Shown one piece after another: positions 25,605 through 36,400 of a stretch of DNA of 64,000 nt. How positions within the stretch are numbered: position 1 is the first letter of the stretch; each line of letters starts with the position of its first letter. Position numbers and translations under genes: made by a program. This DNA is from Streptomyces sp. NBC_00654 (GTDB lineage Bacteria; Actinomycetota; Actinomycetes; Streptomycetales; Streptomycetaceae), in contig NZ_JAPEOB010000001.1 of assembly GCF_026341775.1 (NCBI RefSeq), forward strand, positions 3,906,001 to 3,970,000. The letters run 5' to 3'. A model generated the notes under the pieces. The model ran no database searches. It was not told where the DNA came from and was given only the letters and a program-made list of their open reading frames with translations.

Positions 25605-26033
25605 GTGCCCCTCACACGTGAAGAGCGCGAACGGTTCCTCGCCGAGCCCCATATCGCCGCGCTGGCCGTAGCGGCGTCGGACGGCGGCCGCGCCCCGCTC
25701 AACGTGCCCATCTGGTACCAGTACGAGCCGGGCGGTGACGTCGTGATCCTGACCGGCCGCACCTCGCGCAAGGCCGAACTGATCGGCGCGGCGGGCCGGT
25801 TCTCGCTGCTGGTGGACCGGGCGGAGCCGACGATCCGCTATGTGTCCGTCGAGGGTCCCGTCACCGAGACCCGCGCCGCGACGCTCAAGGACCTGGAAGA
25901 GGTCTCGGCACGCTATCTCCCTGCCGAGAAAGTCCCCGGATACGTCGAGTTCGCCTCGAAGAACCACGGCGAGCAGGTGGTGATCCGGATGCGTCCGCGG
26001 CACTGGCTCAGCTCGGATCTCGGTCAGGTCTGA
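25605..26033 (+). CDS. pyridoxamine 5'-phosphate oxidase-fold (F420/FMN split-barrel) protein
   Basis: A 142-residue split-barrel flavin-type protein: LTREERERFLAEPHIAALAV, then APLNVPIWYQYEPGGDVVILTG, then RKAELIGAAGRFSLLVDR, then YVSVEGPVTE. This small family in actinomycetes often binds F420 or FMN and reduces unsaturated substrates, or is a haem or pyridoxal homologue of unknown role. The GTG start at 25605 follows AAGGAGAG at an ideal distance. It lies between the NLP gene and the FG-GAP cassette with no obvious partner. Confidence 0.85.
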   Translation: MPLTREERERFLAEPHIAALAVAASDGGRAPLNVPIWYQYEPGGDVVILTGRTSRKAELIGAAGRFSLLVDRAEPTIRYVSVEGPVTETRAATLKDLEEVSARYLPAEKVPGYVEFASKNHGEQVVIRMRPRHWLSSDLGQV

Positions 26034-26520
26034 TTCCTCGCACGGGCCGTCCCCTTCCCGCCGATTCCGCCCGGCGGGTCCAAGGGGGCGGCCGTGTCGT
26101 TCTCCCGGCTCGCGTGAGCGGCGGAGCCCGGTCACGCGAGCCCGCGGCCAACAGGTCTACACACCGTGACGCGAGTGTGTGGCACATGTGACCAACTCGT
26201 GTTTGCCGCGCAGTGGATCATGTCGGACTTGCGTTCTTGTCGAGGTCAGAGCCTCGTGGAATAGTTCGGCTCCGCTTCTCGTGGCCGCAGGGTGGGGCTT
26301 GTCGGCGGAGAGGCGCAGGGGGAGAGTCACTCAAACCGGGATGTTCGGCGTGCCGTGTGCCGTCATGCCCTTTTCGATCTTCACTGCGCCTTCGCCTTTC
26401 CCACACTTCTGTACGAGGGCGGGGGGCGTCGAACGGCATGTGACCGGCGCTGCCCTGATGTGTTGTCAGAGGTCTCGCCGGCTCCCGGGCTCGGCGCGAA
26501 AAGTGCGGGGTGGGAGAGAG
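26034..26520. other. long leader/promoter region of the FG-GAP cassette
   Basis: About 490 bases without a recognisable gene, even though the open frame of the FG-GAP gene runs upstream through it. The bases are less GC-rich than the neighbours. They contain GCACATGTGA (near 26182), a CACATGTG palindrome. I see no reliable -35/-10 pair. GGGAGAGAG at the right end is the ribosome site for 26521. Confidence 0.4.
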
Positions 26521-28092
26521 ATGTCGCTTGTCAGCAGGCGTGCCGGGCGGGGGGCCGTCGCGTTCGTCCTCGCGGCGGTCCTGTCCGCGACGGTGCAGGG
26601 AGCGGCGGCCGCGCCGCGGGCACCGGCCGCGGAAGGATGCGCGGGAGCACCGTCCGACTTCAACGGCGACGGCATCCGCGACGCCGTCATCACCGACCCG
26701 GAGGCCACCGTCTCGGGCAAGGCGCGTGCCGGTCTCGTGCACATCGTCTACGGCGGCGGAAAGGGCACCGCCGAACTGTCGCAGGACTCCGCGGGCGTCT
26801 CCGACAGTGCCGAGACCGGCGACCAGTTCGGCTTCTCCTTCGCCGTGTACGACGCCAACCTCGACGGCTGCAGCGACATCGCCGTCGGCATCCCGTTCGA
26901 GGACATCAACCTGGCCGACTCGACGGTCAAGGACGCCGGGCTCGTCCAGCTGGTCTACGGCTCGACGGCGGGCATGGCCGCCGGGACGCTCGGCACCTAC
27001 GGCTTCCGCCAGGGCTCCGACGGAAAGCTCGGCGGCGGCTACGAGGCCGAGGACTGGGTCGGCTACGCCGTCGCCGCCGGGAAGTCCGCGACCGGCATCC
27101 CGTTCCTGGTCATCGGCGCCCCCGGTGAGGACGGTGGGGAAGGGGCCGACATGGGCATGTTCCACTACGTCTACGGCGTCAACTACGACGTCGCGCACGT
27201 CGCCCAGGACTCCACCGGCGTCTGGGAGGACCCCGAGCCGAACGACCGCTTCGGCGCGACGATCGCCGCCACCGACCGGTACTTCGTCGTCGGCGCGCCC
27301 GGCGAGTCCCTGGTCAACACCTCCGGAAAGAACGTCGAGTTCGCAGGTGGTGTCATCGCGTTCCGCTCCTCGGTCAACACCAACGGCATCCCGGCTCCGG
27401 TGTTCGGCATGGGACAGGGGCGCAGCGGCACCGCGGACACCGCCGCGCAGGCCGGGGACCAGTACGGCTCCGCACTGGCGATGGCCCCCTACCGGCCGGC
27501 CGGTGCCGCGACGACCACCGATGCCGTGCTCGCCGTGGGCGTGCCCGGCGAGGACCTGTCCACCACCGTGGACGCCGGCGCCGTGCACACGTACCACATG
27601 AAGGCGGACGGCACCGTCCAGCTCCTCAACTGGGTCGACCAGAACCTGCCCGATGTCGCGGGCGAGGCGGAGGCCGGTGACTTCTTCGGGCAGCGGATCG
27701 CCGCCGTGAACACCGCGACGAACGTCGTCAGCACCGCGGCGACCATGCGCTTCGCCGTGGGCGTACCGGGCGAGGAGTCCACCGAGGAGTACCCGGAAGA
27801 GGGCGGAGTACAGCTCTTCTCGCTGCTCGGCGCACCCGGCGACGCCGACAGCTGGATCTCGCCCGGAAACGGCATCCCCGCCGACCGAGCCCCCCGCATG
27901 CTCACCGGCATGGGGCTCGGCGCCGCCCCGGACTCGCTCTACGTGGGCGTTCCCTACGGGCCGGCCGGGTCGCGGGCCGTGCACGCCTTCGCCTGGAACA
28001 CGCCGGACGGCGGTGCGCCCGCACAGAGCTGGAAGCCCGGTGAAGGCGGAATCCCGCCGGAGAACGTCGCATTCGGGACCTCCGCGCGCTGA
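26521..28092 (+). CDS. secreted FG-GAP (integrin alpha-like beta-propeller) repeat protein, copy 1
   Basis: A 523-residue exported protein. The signal peptide ends around AAAAPRA. About seven FG-GAP blades follow, marked by repeats such as SDFNGDGIRDAVITDPEA, GLVHIVYGGG, GDQFGFSFAVYDANLDGCSDIAVGIPFED and DRFGATIAATDRYFVVGAPGE. DxNGDGxxD loops would bind calcium, as in integrin alpha-chains. The ATG at 26521 has GGGAGAGAG in front and is followed at once by a typical signal peptide. The next gene is a paralogue of exactly the same length. Likely an extracellular adhesive or scaffold protein; the binding partner is unknown. Confidence 0.9.
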   Translation: MSLVSRRAGRGAVAFVLAAVLSATVQGAAAAPRAPAAEGCAGAPSDFNGDGIRDAVITDPEATVSGKARAGLVHIVYGGGKGTAELSQDSAGVSDSAETGDQFGFSFAVYDANLDGCSDIAVGIPFEDINLADSTVKDAGLVQLVYGSTAGMAAGTLGTYGFRQGSDGKLGGGYEAEDWVGYAVAAGKSATGIPFLVIGAPGEDGGEGADMGMFHYVYGVNYDVAHVAQDSTGVWEDPEPNDRFGATIAATDRYFVVGAPGESLVNTSGKNVEFAGGVIAFRSSVNTNGIPAPVFGMGQGRSGTADTAAQAGDQYGSALAMAPYRPAGAATTTDAVLAVGVPGEDLSTTVDAGAVHTYHMKADGTVQLLNWVDQNLPDVAGEAEAGDFFGQRIAAVNTATNVVSTAATMRFAVGVPGEESTEEYPEEGGVQLFSLLGAPGDADSWISPGNGIPADRAPRMLTGMGLGAAPDSLYVGVPYGPAGSRAVHAFAWNTPDGGAPAQSWKPGEGGIPPENVAFGTSAR

Positions 28093-28126
28093 TCGCGCGG
28101 GAAGGATCAGGAGAGGAACCACTTCA

Positions 28127-29698
28127 GTGAGAACACCTGTGCGCGCGCCGCGGCGCGCGTCACGAAGACCCGCAGCCCTGTGGGTGAGCACCGTCACGCT
28201 GGCCGCCCTGGCCCTCGGGTTCGGCCCCGGAGCGCCCCTCGCGCCGCCCGCCGCGGCACTGGCCGCCGGCTGCTCGGGCGTGGACTCCGACTTCAACGGC
28301 GACGGCATCGCGGACACGGCGATCGCCGACCCCGAGGCCACGGTCAACGGCGTGCCGCGGGCGGGTCTGGTCCACATCGTCTACGGCGGCGGCAAGGGAA
28401 ACCTGGCCCTGTCGCAGGAAACCGCCGGAATCCCGGGCGCCGCCGAGCCCAACGACCAGTACGGCTTCGCCCTGGCCGCCTACGACGCCAACTCCGACGG
28501 ATGCGCCGATCTGGCCGTCGGGATCCCGTACGAGGACCTGGACGTCGTTCCCGACGCGGGCCTGGTCCAGATCGTCTACGGCTCCCCGGCCGGACTCGGC
28601 GGGGGCAAAGCCGTCAAGGAGCACCACCAGGGCCCGACCGCCTCCCTCGGCGGCGGCACGGAGGACGGCGACTGGACCGGCTACGCGCTGGCCGGCGGCA
28701 GGACCGCCGCGGGCACCTCGTACCTGCTGATCGGCGCTCCCGGTGAGGCCATCGGCACGGTCGAGGACATGGGCGTCTTCTACTACATCTCCGCCGACGC
28801 GGCGACCGCGGTCGGCATCAACCAGGGCACCACCACCGCCGGCGCGGTTCCCGGCGACCCCGAACTGGACGACCGCTTCGGCGCGTCGTTCGCGGCCACC
28901 CCCACGCACTTCGCCGTCGGCACACCGGGGGAGGCTATCGGTACGGTGCCGTTCGCCGGAGGGGTCGCGGTCTTCAGCCACACCCTCGTCTCCGGACTGC
29001 CCAAACCGCTGGTCGGGCTCGCGCAGGACCAGGACGCGATCCTGGGTGCCGAGGAGGCGGGAGACGCCTTCGGTACCGCGCTGGCCATGGTCCCCCACCG
29101 GCCGCCCGGCGCCACGTCGACCACGGAGTCCCTCCTGGCGGTGGGCATTCCGGGCGAGGACCTGGCCACCACGGTCGACGCGGGGGCCGTCCAGGTCTTC
29201 CGTATCACCGCCTCCGGGAGCTTCACCGAGGTCAACTGGATCGACCAGAACTCGGCCAACGCCGAGGAGGAGACCGAACCGGGCGACTTCTTCGGACAGC
29301 GTCTCGCCGCGGTCAACACCTCGCCCAACACGGTGGCTTCGGCCACCACCACCCGGCTGGCGGTCGGCGTGCCGGGGGAGGAGTCCTCCGAGGAACACCA
29401 GGAGAAGGGCGGGGTGCAGATCTTCCCGCTCGTCGGCGCCCCGGGTGCCTCCGACGCCTGGATCGACCCGGGCTGGGGCATCCCCGGAGAGCCCGCGCCC
29501 CGGCAGCTCGCCGGAATGAGTCTCGCGGCGACCCCGTCCGCGCTGTACGTGGGCATGCCCTACGGCCCCGCGGCGGGCCACGCAGTGCACGCCTTCGACT
29601 GGAACGTGGCGTCCGGCGGCGGCTCCGCGAAGACCTTCAGGCCCGGCGAGAACGGCATTCCCGCAGGTGACGTCGCTTTCGGAGCGGTGGCACGCTGA
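28127..29698 (+). CDS. secreted FG-GAP (integrin alpha-like beta-propeller) repeat protein, copy 2
   Basis: A 523-residue paralogue of the preceding protein with the same order of blades: SDFNGDGIADTAIADPEA, GLVHIVYGGG, NDQYGFALAAYDANSDGCADLAVGIPYED, DRFGASFAATPTHFAVGTPGE, GDFFGQRLAAVN. The exported N-terminus starts at GTG 28127, preceded by GGAGAGG. It ends in TGATG overlapping the LamG-protein start by one base, so the two are coupled. The duplicated pair probably forms a larger surface structure or binds the same partner in two ways. Confidence 0.9.
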   Translation: MRTPVRAPRRASRRPAALWVSTVTLAALALGFGPGAPLAPPAAALAAGCSGVDSDFNGDGIADTAIADPEATVNGVPRAGLVHIVYGGGKGNLALSQETAGIPGAAEPNDQYGFALAAYDANSDGCADLAVGIPYEDLDVVPDAGLVQIVYGSPAGLGGGKAVKEHHQGPTASLGGGTEDGDWTGYALAGGRTAAGTSYLLIGAPGEAIGTVEDMGVFYYISADAATAVGINQGTTTAGAVPGDPELDDRFGASFAATPTHFAVGTPGEAIGTVPFAGGVAVFSHTLVSGLPKPLVGLAQDQDAILGAEEAGDAFGTALAMVPHRPPGATSTTESLLAVGIPGEDLATTVDAGAVQVFRITASGSFTEVNWIDQNSANAEEETEPGDFFGQRLAAVNTSPNTVASATTTRLAVGVPGEESSEEHQEKGGVQIFPLVGAPGASDAWIDPGWGIPGEPAPRQLAGMSLAATPSALYVGMPYGPAAGHAVHAFDWNVASGGGSAKTFRPGENGIPAGDVAFGAVAR

Positions 29699-32600
29699 TG
29701 AACGACATGGAGAGCGGACGCATGTCCAGAAGAACAGCACGCGGCCCCGTGCTGCGTGGCGCCCTCGCCGCGCTGGTGGCGGGAGCCGTCCTGACCGGTG
29801 GCTTCAACGTGCTGCCGGAAGCCCCCGCCGAGCGCGGGCGGCCCGAACGGGAGACCGTCGCTTCCGATAAACCCGTACAGACCGAACAACAGGCGCTCGC
29901 CGCCGCGAAGAAGAGCGGCAAGGAGGTCGAGGTCCTCGGTATGCGCGGCGCGCGCCGGGAGATCTACGCCGAGCCCGACGGAACCTTCACCGCCCGCGAG
30001 TACACCGACCCCATCCGCACCTTCCAGGACGGCCGCTGGGTCGACATCGACACGACCCTGGTGCGGCGCGCGGACGGCACCGTGGTGCCCAGGGCCACGG
30101 CCGTGGCCCTGTCCTTCTCCGGCGGTGAGGCCGGCAAGCCGTTCGTCACGATGCGGCAGGCGGGCCGTGAGCTCTCCCTGACCTGGCCGTACGGGAAGCT
30201 GCCCGCGCCGGAACTCGACGGCGGGAGCGCCACGTACAAGGACGCGCTGCCCGGCGTCGATCTCACCGTACGGGCGGAGTCGGACGGCTTCGGACATCTC
30301 CTGGTCGTCAGGACACCGGAGGCCGCCGCCGATCCGAAGCTCGCCAAGCTGGACCTCGGGCTGAACACCCACGGTCTCAAGGTCGCCGAGGACGCGTCCG
30401 GCGCTCTCAAGGCCGAGGACGCCGCCGTCGGCGGCACGGTCTTCGAGTCCGGGAAGCCGGTCATGTGGGACTCGGCCGCCGTCAAGGAGGCCGCGGCGAG
30501 GAAGCGGGGGCCGCAGGCCGTCTCCAAGGCGCTCGCCCAGGCCTCCGCGGCCGGGACCCCGGCCCCTTCCGTGGCGCCCGAGCCCGCGCTCGACGGCCCC
30601 GGCGGCGGCGGCCGGACCGCGCCGCTGGGCATGGAGGTGGGCGGGGGCAAGCTGTCGCTCGTCCCCGACCGGAAGCTGCTCACCTCGAAGGACACCGTCT
30701 TCCCGGTCGTCATCGACCCGATCCAGCGCACCACTTCACGTACGGCGTGGACCGGTGTGATGTCGGGCATGCCGAGCGAGCAGGACTGGAAGTACTCCGA
30801 CAGCGCCGGTGTCGGCAAGTGCCCCACCGACTACAACCCGGTGTCCTGCAACGGGGTCGGCGTACGCCGGCTGCTGTTCACCATGCCGATGTCGTTCTAC
30901 AAGGGGAAGCAGATCCTCGGCGCGACGTTCTCCGCCCGGGTCGCCCACATCTACAGCGCCTCCCCGACCGCGGAGCCGATCCGGCTCTACCGCATCGGCG
31001 GCAAGAACTACAGCATCACCTCCTCCAGCAACTGGTCCAACACCTCGGACGACTGGACCGATCACATCGGCACCGTCGACAAGGCCATCTCGCCGACGAG
31101 CTGTTCGAGCCAGGCCAACCTGCACTTCGAGGGCGGCTCCTCCGGGGAGCTCACCACGGAGGTGAGGACCGCGGCCACCGAGGGCTGGTCCTCGATGACG
31201 CTGGGCCTGCGGGCCACCGACGAGAGCCGGTTCCCCGAGTGGAAGCGGATCTGCGGCAACGCGTACCTGTCGATCAGCTACAACAACCTGCCGCGCAAGA
31301 TCACCACGCTGTCCCAGAACCCGGGCGGCGTGTGCACCTCGGGCGCCGGGCGCCCGTACGCCGAGGTCCCGCCCCAGCTCCAGGCCGTGGCGAGCGACTC
31401 GGACCACGGCAACGGCCAGACCGACAAGGTCAAGGTCGAGTTCAAGGTGGACTGGACGGACCCGGTCAGCAAGGAGGCGAAGTCGTACACCTACCTCACC
31501 CCCTCCTGGCTCGCACCGACCTCCAGCACCAAATTCACCCACACCGTGAAGTCCACGATTCCGCAGAACACCGTCATCTACTGGAGCGCCCGCGCCTACG
31601 ACGGGGACGGCTACGGCCCATGGAGCTATGACGGCACCACGGTCCGCTGCGAGTTCATGTACGACAGGACGCTGCCGGGCAAGCCGAACGTGCTCTCCAA
31701 GGAGTACCCGTCCGACACCGTCTACCACGACGGCGTCGGCACCTACGGCTCCTTCACCTTCTCGCCGAACCCGAACGACTCGGTGCCGGACACCGACGTC
31801 GTGAAGTACCGGTACGCGTTCGACGGCACGGCCACCCCGGCCACCACCGTCAACGCCTCCAAGCCCGGCGGGCCCGCGACCGTGACCTGGATGCCGACCC
31901 GCGCCGGCCGGCACTGGGTGGACGTCATCGCGGTCGACAAGGCGGAGAACCCCAGTACCAAGGCGCACTACGAGTTCCTCGTGACCGACGGCGCGCCCGT
32001 CGCCGCTCAGTGGAACCTCGCCGACGAGCCCGGCAGCAACCAGGCCCACGACGAGACGGGAGTGTTCTCCGCGGACACCGGCAGCGGTGTCACCTTCGGT
32101 GTCGAGGGTCCCGGCGGCAAGGTCGACGCGGCGGCCCGCTTCGACGGCACCGCCGACTCCTACGCCGACGTCAACGAGACGGTGCTGGACTCCTCGGAGA
32201 GCTTCAGCGTCAGCGCCTGGGTCCGCCCGACCGCCCTGGACCGCGACATGGCCGTCGTCAGCCAGGACGGAACCGGCGAGCCCGGCTTCACCCTGGGCTA
32301 CGACCACACCGCGGGTACCTGGGCGTTCTCCGTACCCGTCACCGATGTCGACTCGCTCGGCAAGTGGAAGGCCGTCTCCACCGGCATCACCGTGGTCAAG
32401 GACCAGTGGGTGCTGCTGACCGGCGTGTACGACGCGGCCAGGTCGGAACTCAGGCTGTACATCAACAAGGACTCCAAGGGCGTCTCGCAGCGCCGTTCCG
32501 TGTGGAAGTCGTACGGCCCGCTCCAGATCGGCCGCACCACGGCCAAGAGCGGCTACCGGGACCACTTCACCGGTGACGTCGCCGAGGTCCGGGTCTTCGA

Positions 32601-33363
32601 CCGGGTGCTGCCCGCGGCACAGGTCGCCGAGCTGATGACCGTGCGGCCCAACCGCCAGGGCTACTGGCAGCTCGACGCGGAGGCGGACCGCAAGGCCGCG
32701 GAGACGGGCGGCGGCCAGCCGCTCGCCCTCGGGGGCGACGCGAAGATCATCCTCGCGCCGGCCGACCCGCTGTCGCCCGACCCCTTCCCCATGGTCGGGG
32801 CCGGCCACCTGCTCCTGGACGGCGCCGGGGACTACGCGTCCACCGCCACCTCCCCGGTCACCGGAGCGTCGAGCTTCACGGTGACGGCACGCACCCAGCT
32901 CACCACACTGGACCCGGAGAAGGCCCAGACGGTGCTGTCGCTGCCCGGCAGCGCGGCGAACCGCCTCGCCGTCCGCTACCGGCCCGGACCCGACGCCGAG
33001 ACCCCCTCCATGTGGGAACTCGCCGTCGCCACCAGTGACTCGGCGACAGCCGCCCAGAAGGTCTTCCACGACGACCAGGAACTGCCGGACACCGACATGG
33101 CCGGTCAGCACCTGGCCGTCGTCTACGATGCCTTCGCCAACGAGATCCGGCTGTACGTGAACGGCATGCTCGCCGATGTCGCGCACGGCGCCGACGACAC
33201 CCTGTGGGGTGCCACCGGCGGTCTCCAGGTGGGCCGTTCGGCCCTCGGCGGCGGCAGCGAGTACTTCGCGGGCGCGATCGACGAGGTCCGTGTCTACAGC
33301 GGCGCGGCCGACAGGACCGCGATCCAGCAGCTCGCCAATCCGATGGCCCTGCCCGACATGTGA
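29698..33363 (+). CDS. secreted LamG-domain (concanavalin-like) protein with DNRLRE-like region
   Basis: A 1221-residue exported protein. It begins with a signal peptide (ALAALVAGAVLTGGFNVLPEA). A globular region follows that includes YTDPIRTFQDGRWVDIDTTL and a VFPVVIDP segment. A jelly-roll (DNRLRE-like) module lies at about residues 345-525 (VRRLLFTMPM, ILGATFSARV). Fibronectin-like stretches follow. Two LamG domains, about 761-985 and 985-1215, have AARFDGTADSYADV, FSVSAWVRPT, FTGDVAEVRVFDRVL, and then YFAGAIDEVRVYSGA. This layout is common beside RHS proteins in Streptomyces. It is likely a cell-surface carbohydrate-binding partner of the RHS protein. The reading frame overlaps the FG-GAP copy 2 stop by one base. 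Confidence 0.88.
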   Translation: MNDMESGRMSRRTARGPVLRGALAALVAGAVLTGGFNVLPEAPAERGRPERETVASDKPVQTEQQALAAAKKSGKEVEVLGMRGARREIYAEPDGTFTAREYTDPIRTFQDGRWVDIDTTLVRRADGTVVPRATAVALSFSGGEAGKPFVTMRQAGRELSLTWPYGKLPAPELDGGSATYKDALPGVDLTVRAESDGFGHLLVVRTPEAAADPKLAKLDLGLNTHGLKVAEDASGALKAEDAAVGGTVFESGKPVMWDSAAVKEAAARKRGPQAVSKALAQASAAGTPAPSVAPEPALDGPGGGGRTAPLGMEVGGGKLSLVPDRKLLTSKDTVFPVVIDPIQRTTSRTAWTGVMSGMPSEQDWKYSDSAGVGKCPTDYNPVSCNGVGVRRLLFTMPMSFYKGKQILGATFSARVAHIYSASPTAEPIRLYRIGGKNYSITSSSNWSNTSDDWTDHIGTVDKAISPTSCSSQANLHFEGGSSGELTTEVRTAATEGWSSMTLGLRATDESRFPEWKRICGNAYLSISYNNLPRKITTLSQNPGGVCTSGAGRPYAEVPPQLQAVASDSDHGNGQTDKVKVEFKVDWTDPVSKEAKSYTYLTPSWLAPTSSTKFTHTVKSTIPQNTVIYWSARAYDGDGYGPWSYDGTTVRCEFMYDRTLPGKPNVLSKEYPSDTVYHDGVGTYGSFTFSPNPNDSVPDTDVVKYRYAFDGTATPATTVNASKPGGPATVTWMPTRAGRHWVDVIAVDKAENPSTKAHYEFLVTDGAPVAAQWNLADEPGSNQAHDETGVFSADTGSGVTFGVEGPGGKVDAAARFDGTADSYADVNETVLDSSESFSVSAWVRPTALDRDMAVVSQDGTGEPGFTLGYDHTAGTWAFSVPVTDVDSLGKWKAVSTGITVVKDQWVLLTGVYDAARSELRLYINKDSKGVSQRRSVWKSYGPLQIGRTTAKSGYRDHFTGDVAEVRVFDRVLPAAQVAELMTVRPNRQGYWQLDAEADRKAAETGGGQPLALGGDAKIILAPADPLSPDPFPMVGAGHLLLDGAGDYASTATSPVTGASSFTVTARTQLTTLDPEKAQTVLSLPGSAANRLAVRYRPGPDAETPSMWELAVATSDSATAAQKVFHDDQELPDTDMAGQHLAVVYDAFANEIRLYVNGMLADVAHGADDTLWGATGGLQVGRSALGGGSEYFAGAIDEVRVYSGAADRTAIQQLANPMALPDM

Positions 33364-33371
33364 TCCGCACC

Positions 33372-33410
33372 CCGGGTGTGCCGGTCCCGGTCCGGGACCG
33401 GCACACCCGG
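33372..33410 (+). terminator. strong hairpin terminator between LamG and RHS genes
   Basis: A perfect 17-bp stem (CCGGGTGTGCCGGTCCC at 33372-33388, complement at 33394-33410) with a 5-base loop, 9 bases after the LamG stop. It separates transcription of the FG-GAP/LamG genes from the RHS gene. Confidence 0.9.
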
Positions 33411-33452
33411 CTGCATTTCCCACCCTTCCTCTCCTACGTGTGGAGACACGTG

Positions 33453-36400
33453 ATGACATTCAGAGGCCGGCTGTTGAGCCGGCGCATGCCCGGACGGTTG
33501 CTCGCGGCAACCGCCCTGGGTGTGGTGATCGCCCTGACCGGAAGCACGGTGCACGCCGTTCCGGCCGGGGAAAAGGGCCGTGACGGACGTCGCGTCCAGG
33601 ACTTCGGCGACCCCGTGGAGGGCGCCCGTGCGAAGGGCGTCCCGCGCCCCGTCGACAAGGCCGCGAAGTCCGCCGTCACCCGGCTCGACAAGGCGTCGTG
33701 GCCCACCGGGGGCAGCGCCGCGATCGATGTCGCGGTCAGGAATCCGGCGGAGGTGAAGGTCGGCGGTCTGCCGGTCGCCGTCGAGGCGGCCGGTACGGGT
33801 ACGGGCCGCTCGGCGAAGGCCGCCGCCCCGGCCACGGTCGATGTCGATGTCCTGCCCGCCGGGCGGGCGGAGTTGCTCGGCGCGGGCGCCGTCCTGAGGG
33901 TGAGCCGCGGCGACGACGCCGAGACGGACGCGAAGGTCCGCCTGTCGGTGGACTACTCGGCCTTCGAGGAGGCCTACGGAGGCTCGTACGGAGCCCGGCT
34001 GCGCCTGGTCGAGCTGCCCGCCTGTGCGGCGGTGGCGAAGCCGGGCAGCAAGGCCTGCCCCGGTACGGGCAAGCCGCTGGCCACGGAGAACGACGCCCGG
34101 ACCAACACGGCCACGGCCGAGGTGACCGCGAGCGCGGCGGAAGCGGGCGGACCCTCGGCGATGGCCGTCCGGGCCGGGACCCTCATCGCCCTGACCGCGG
34201 GCAACTCGTCCTCGCAGGGCACCTATGGAGCCACCCCCCTGGCACCGTCCGCGAGCTGGAGCGTGGCGCAGTCGACCGGTGGCTTCTCCTGGTCCTATCC
34301 GCTGCGCGTCGTCCCGACGCCCGGCGGACTCACCCCCACCGTGGGCCTCTCCTACACCTCGCAGTCGGTCGACGGCCGTACGTCGGCCACGAACAACCAG
34401 GGCTCCTGGATCGGCGAGGGCTTCGGCTACGAGGCGGACTACATCGAGCGCAGCTACAAGTCCTGCGTCGACGACGGCCACGACCTCTCCGCCGAGCAGT
34501 GCTGGGCCTTCGACAACGCCACGGTGATGCTGAAGGGGAACGCCTCCCAGATCATCAAGGACGACGACACCGGGCAGTGGCGGCTCGCCAACTCCGACGG
34601 TTCGAAGGTCGAGAAGCTCACCGGCGCCACGAACGGCGACAACGACGGCGAGCACTGGAAGATCACCACCGCGGACGGTACGGAGTACTACTTCGGGCTG
34701 AACCGGCTGCCGGGCTGGGCGACGGGCAACGAGGAGACCGCCTCGACCTGGACCACCCCCGTCTTCGGCGACGACTCCGGTGAACCCTGCTACAACGCCA
34801 CCTTCGCCAACGCCTCGTGCAAGCAGGCATGGCGCTGGAACCTCGACTACGTCAAGGACCGGCACGGCAATGTGATGTCCCACTTCTACGAGAAGGAGGT
34901 CAACCACTACGCCCTGAACGCCAAGACGGACGTCAACGGCACCGCGTACGACCGGGGCGGCTACCTGAAGCGGATCGACTACGGCCAGCGTGACGGACAG
35001 GTGTACGCGGCCAAGGCCCCGGCCCGTGTCACCTTCGAGGCGGCCGAGCGCTGCCTGCCCGGTGACACGTTCGACTGCGCGGAGTCCAAGCGGACGAAGG
35101 CCAACGCGGCGCACTGGCCCGACACCCCGGTGGACCAGGAGTGCAAGGCGTCCACGAAGTGCGGCTCGGACCAGATAGCGGCCTCCTTCTTCACCACCAA
35201 GCGGCTGAAGTCCGTCGTCACCCAGATGCGCAAGGACGCCACGTCCTACCAGGACGTGGACGCCTGGTCGTTCACCCATCTCTTCCTCGACAACGGTGAC
35301 GACTCCAAGGCGCTGTGGCTGTCCACGATCGACCACCAGGGCCGTGTCGGGACCGCCGCCGACCTGCCCTCCCTCGATCTGATCGGCACACAGCTCGCCA
35401 ACCGGGTGGACGCCACGGGCGACAACCTCGCCCCGTTCCACCGCTACCGGCTGGCCACCGTCGTCAGCGAGACCGGCGCCCAGCTGGACATCAACTTCGC
35501 CCCCACCGACTGCTCGGCCTCCGCCCTGCCCAAGCCGGGCGAGTCCACCAAGCGCTGCTATCCGGTCAAGTGGGCGGCACCCGGACACATCGAGCCGATC
35601 GACGACTGGTTCCACAAGTACGTCGTCGCCGAGATCGTCGAGACCGACCGCACCGGCGGCGGCGACAAGATGGTCACCCGGTACGACTACGAGGGCCCGG
35701 CCGGCTGGCGGCACTCGAAGCCGGACGGCATCACCCCGGAGAAGTTCCTCACCTGGGGCGAGTGGCAGGGATACGGCAAGGTCAAGGTCACCAGCGGCGG
35801 CGAGGACACACAGCGGACCCGGATCGACTACACCTACTTCCAGGGCCTGGACGGTGACCGGAAGCCGGGCGGCGGTACCCGCTCGGCAACGGTGACCGAC
35901 TCCACCGGAACGAGCCGCACGGACGACGAGGACTACACCGGCTTCGAACTCGAAGCGCTCTCGTACAACAACGGCAGGGTCTCCGCCAAGGTGATCAACA
36001 CGCCGTGGAAGCACCACACCGCCACCCAGACCAAGACCTGGGCCACGACCCACGCGACCCTGGTCAAGCCGGAGATCACCCACGGCTTCACGGCGCTGGC
36101 CTCCGGCGGCTGGCGCGAGACGAGGACACGCACCAGCTACGACACCCCCACCGGCACCGGGAGGGTCACCCAGGTCGAGGACTTCGGCCACATCGTCCCC
36201 GACACCGCGAGCGCCGCCGACAAGGCCGCGGCCGCGAAGGACGACACCTGCACGCGTACCTGGTACGCCGACAACACGACGGGAGGCGCGAACCTCCTCA
36301 GCCTGATCAAGCGGGTCGAGAAGGTGTCCGTGAACTGCGGCGCCACTCCCCAGCGCGCCACGCAGGTCGTGCTCGACGACCGGACGCTCTACGACAACCT

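Noticed and set aside
26179..26520. N-terminal extension of the first FG-GAP protein
   Set aside because: The upstream part has no homologous features, and the signal peptide begins right at 26521 behind a ribosome site.
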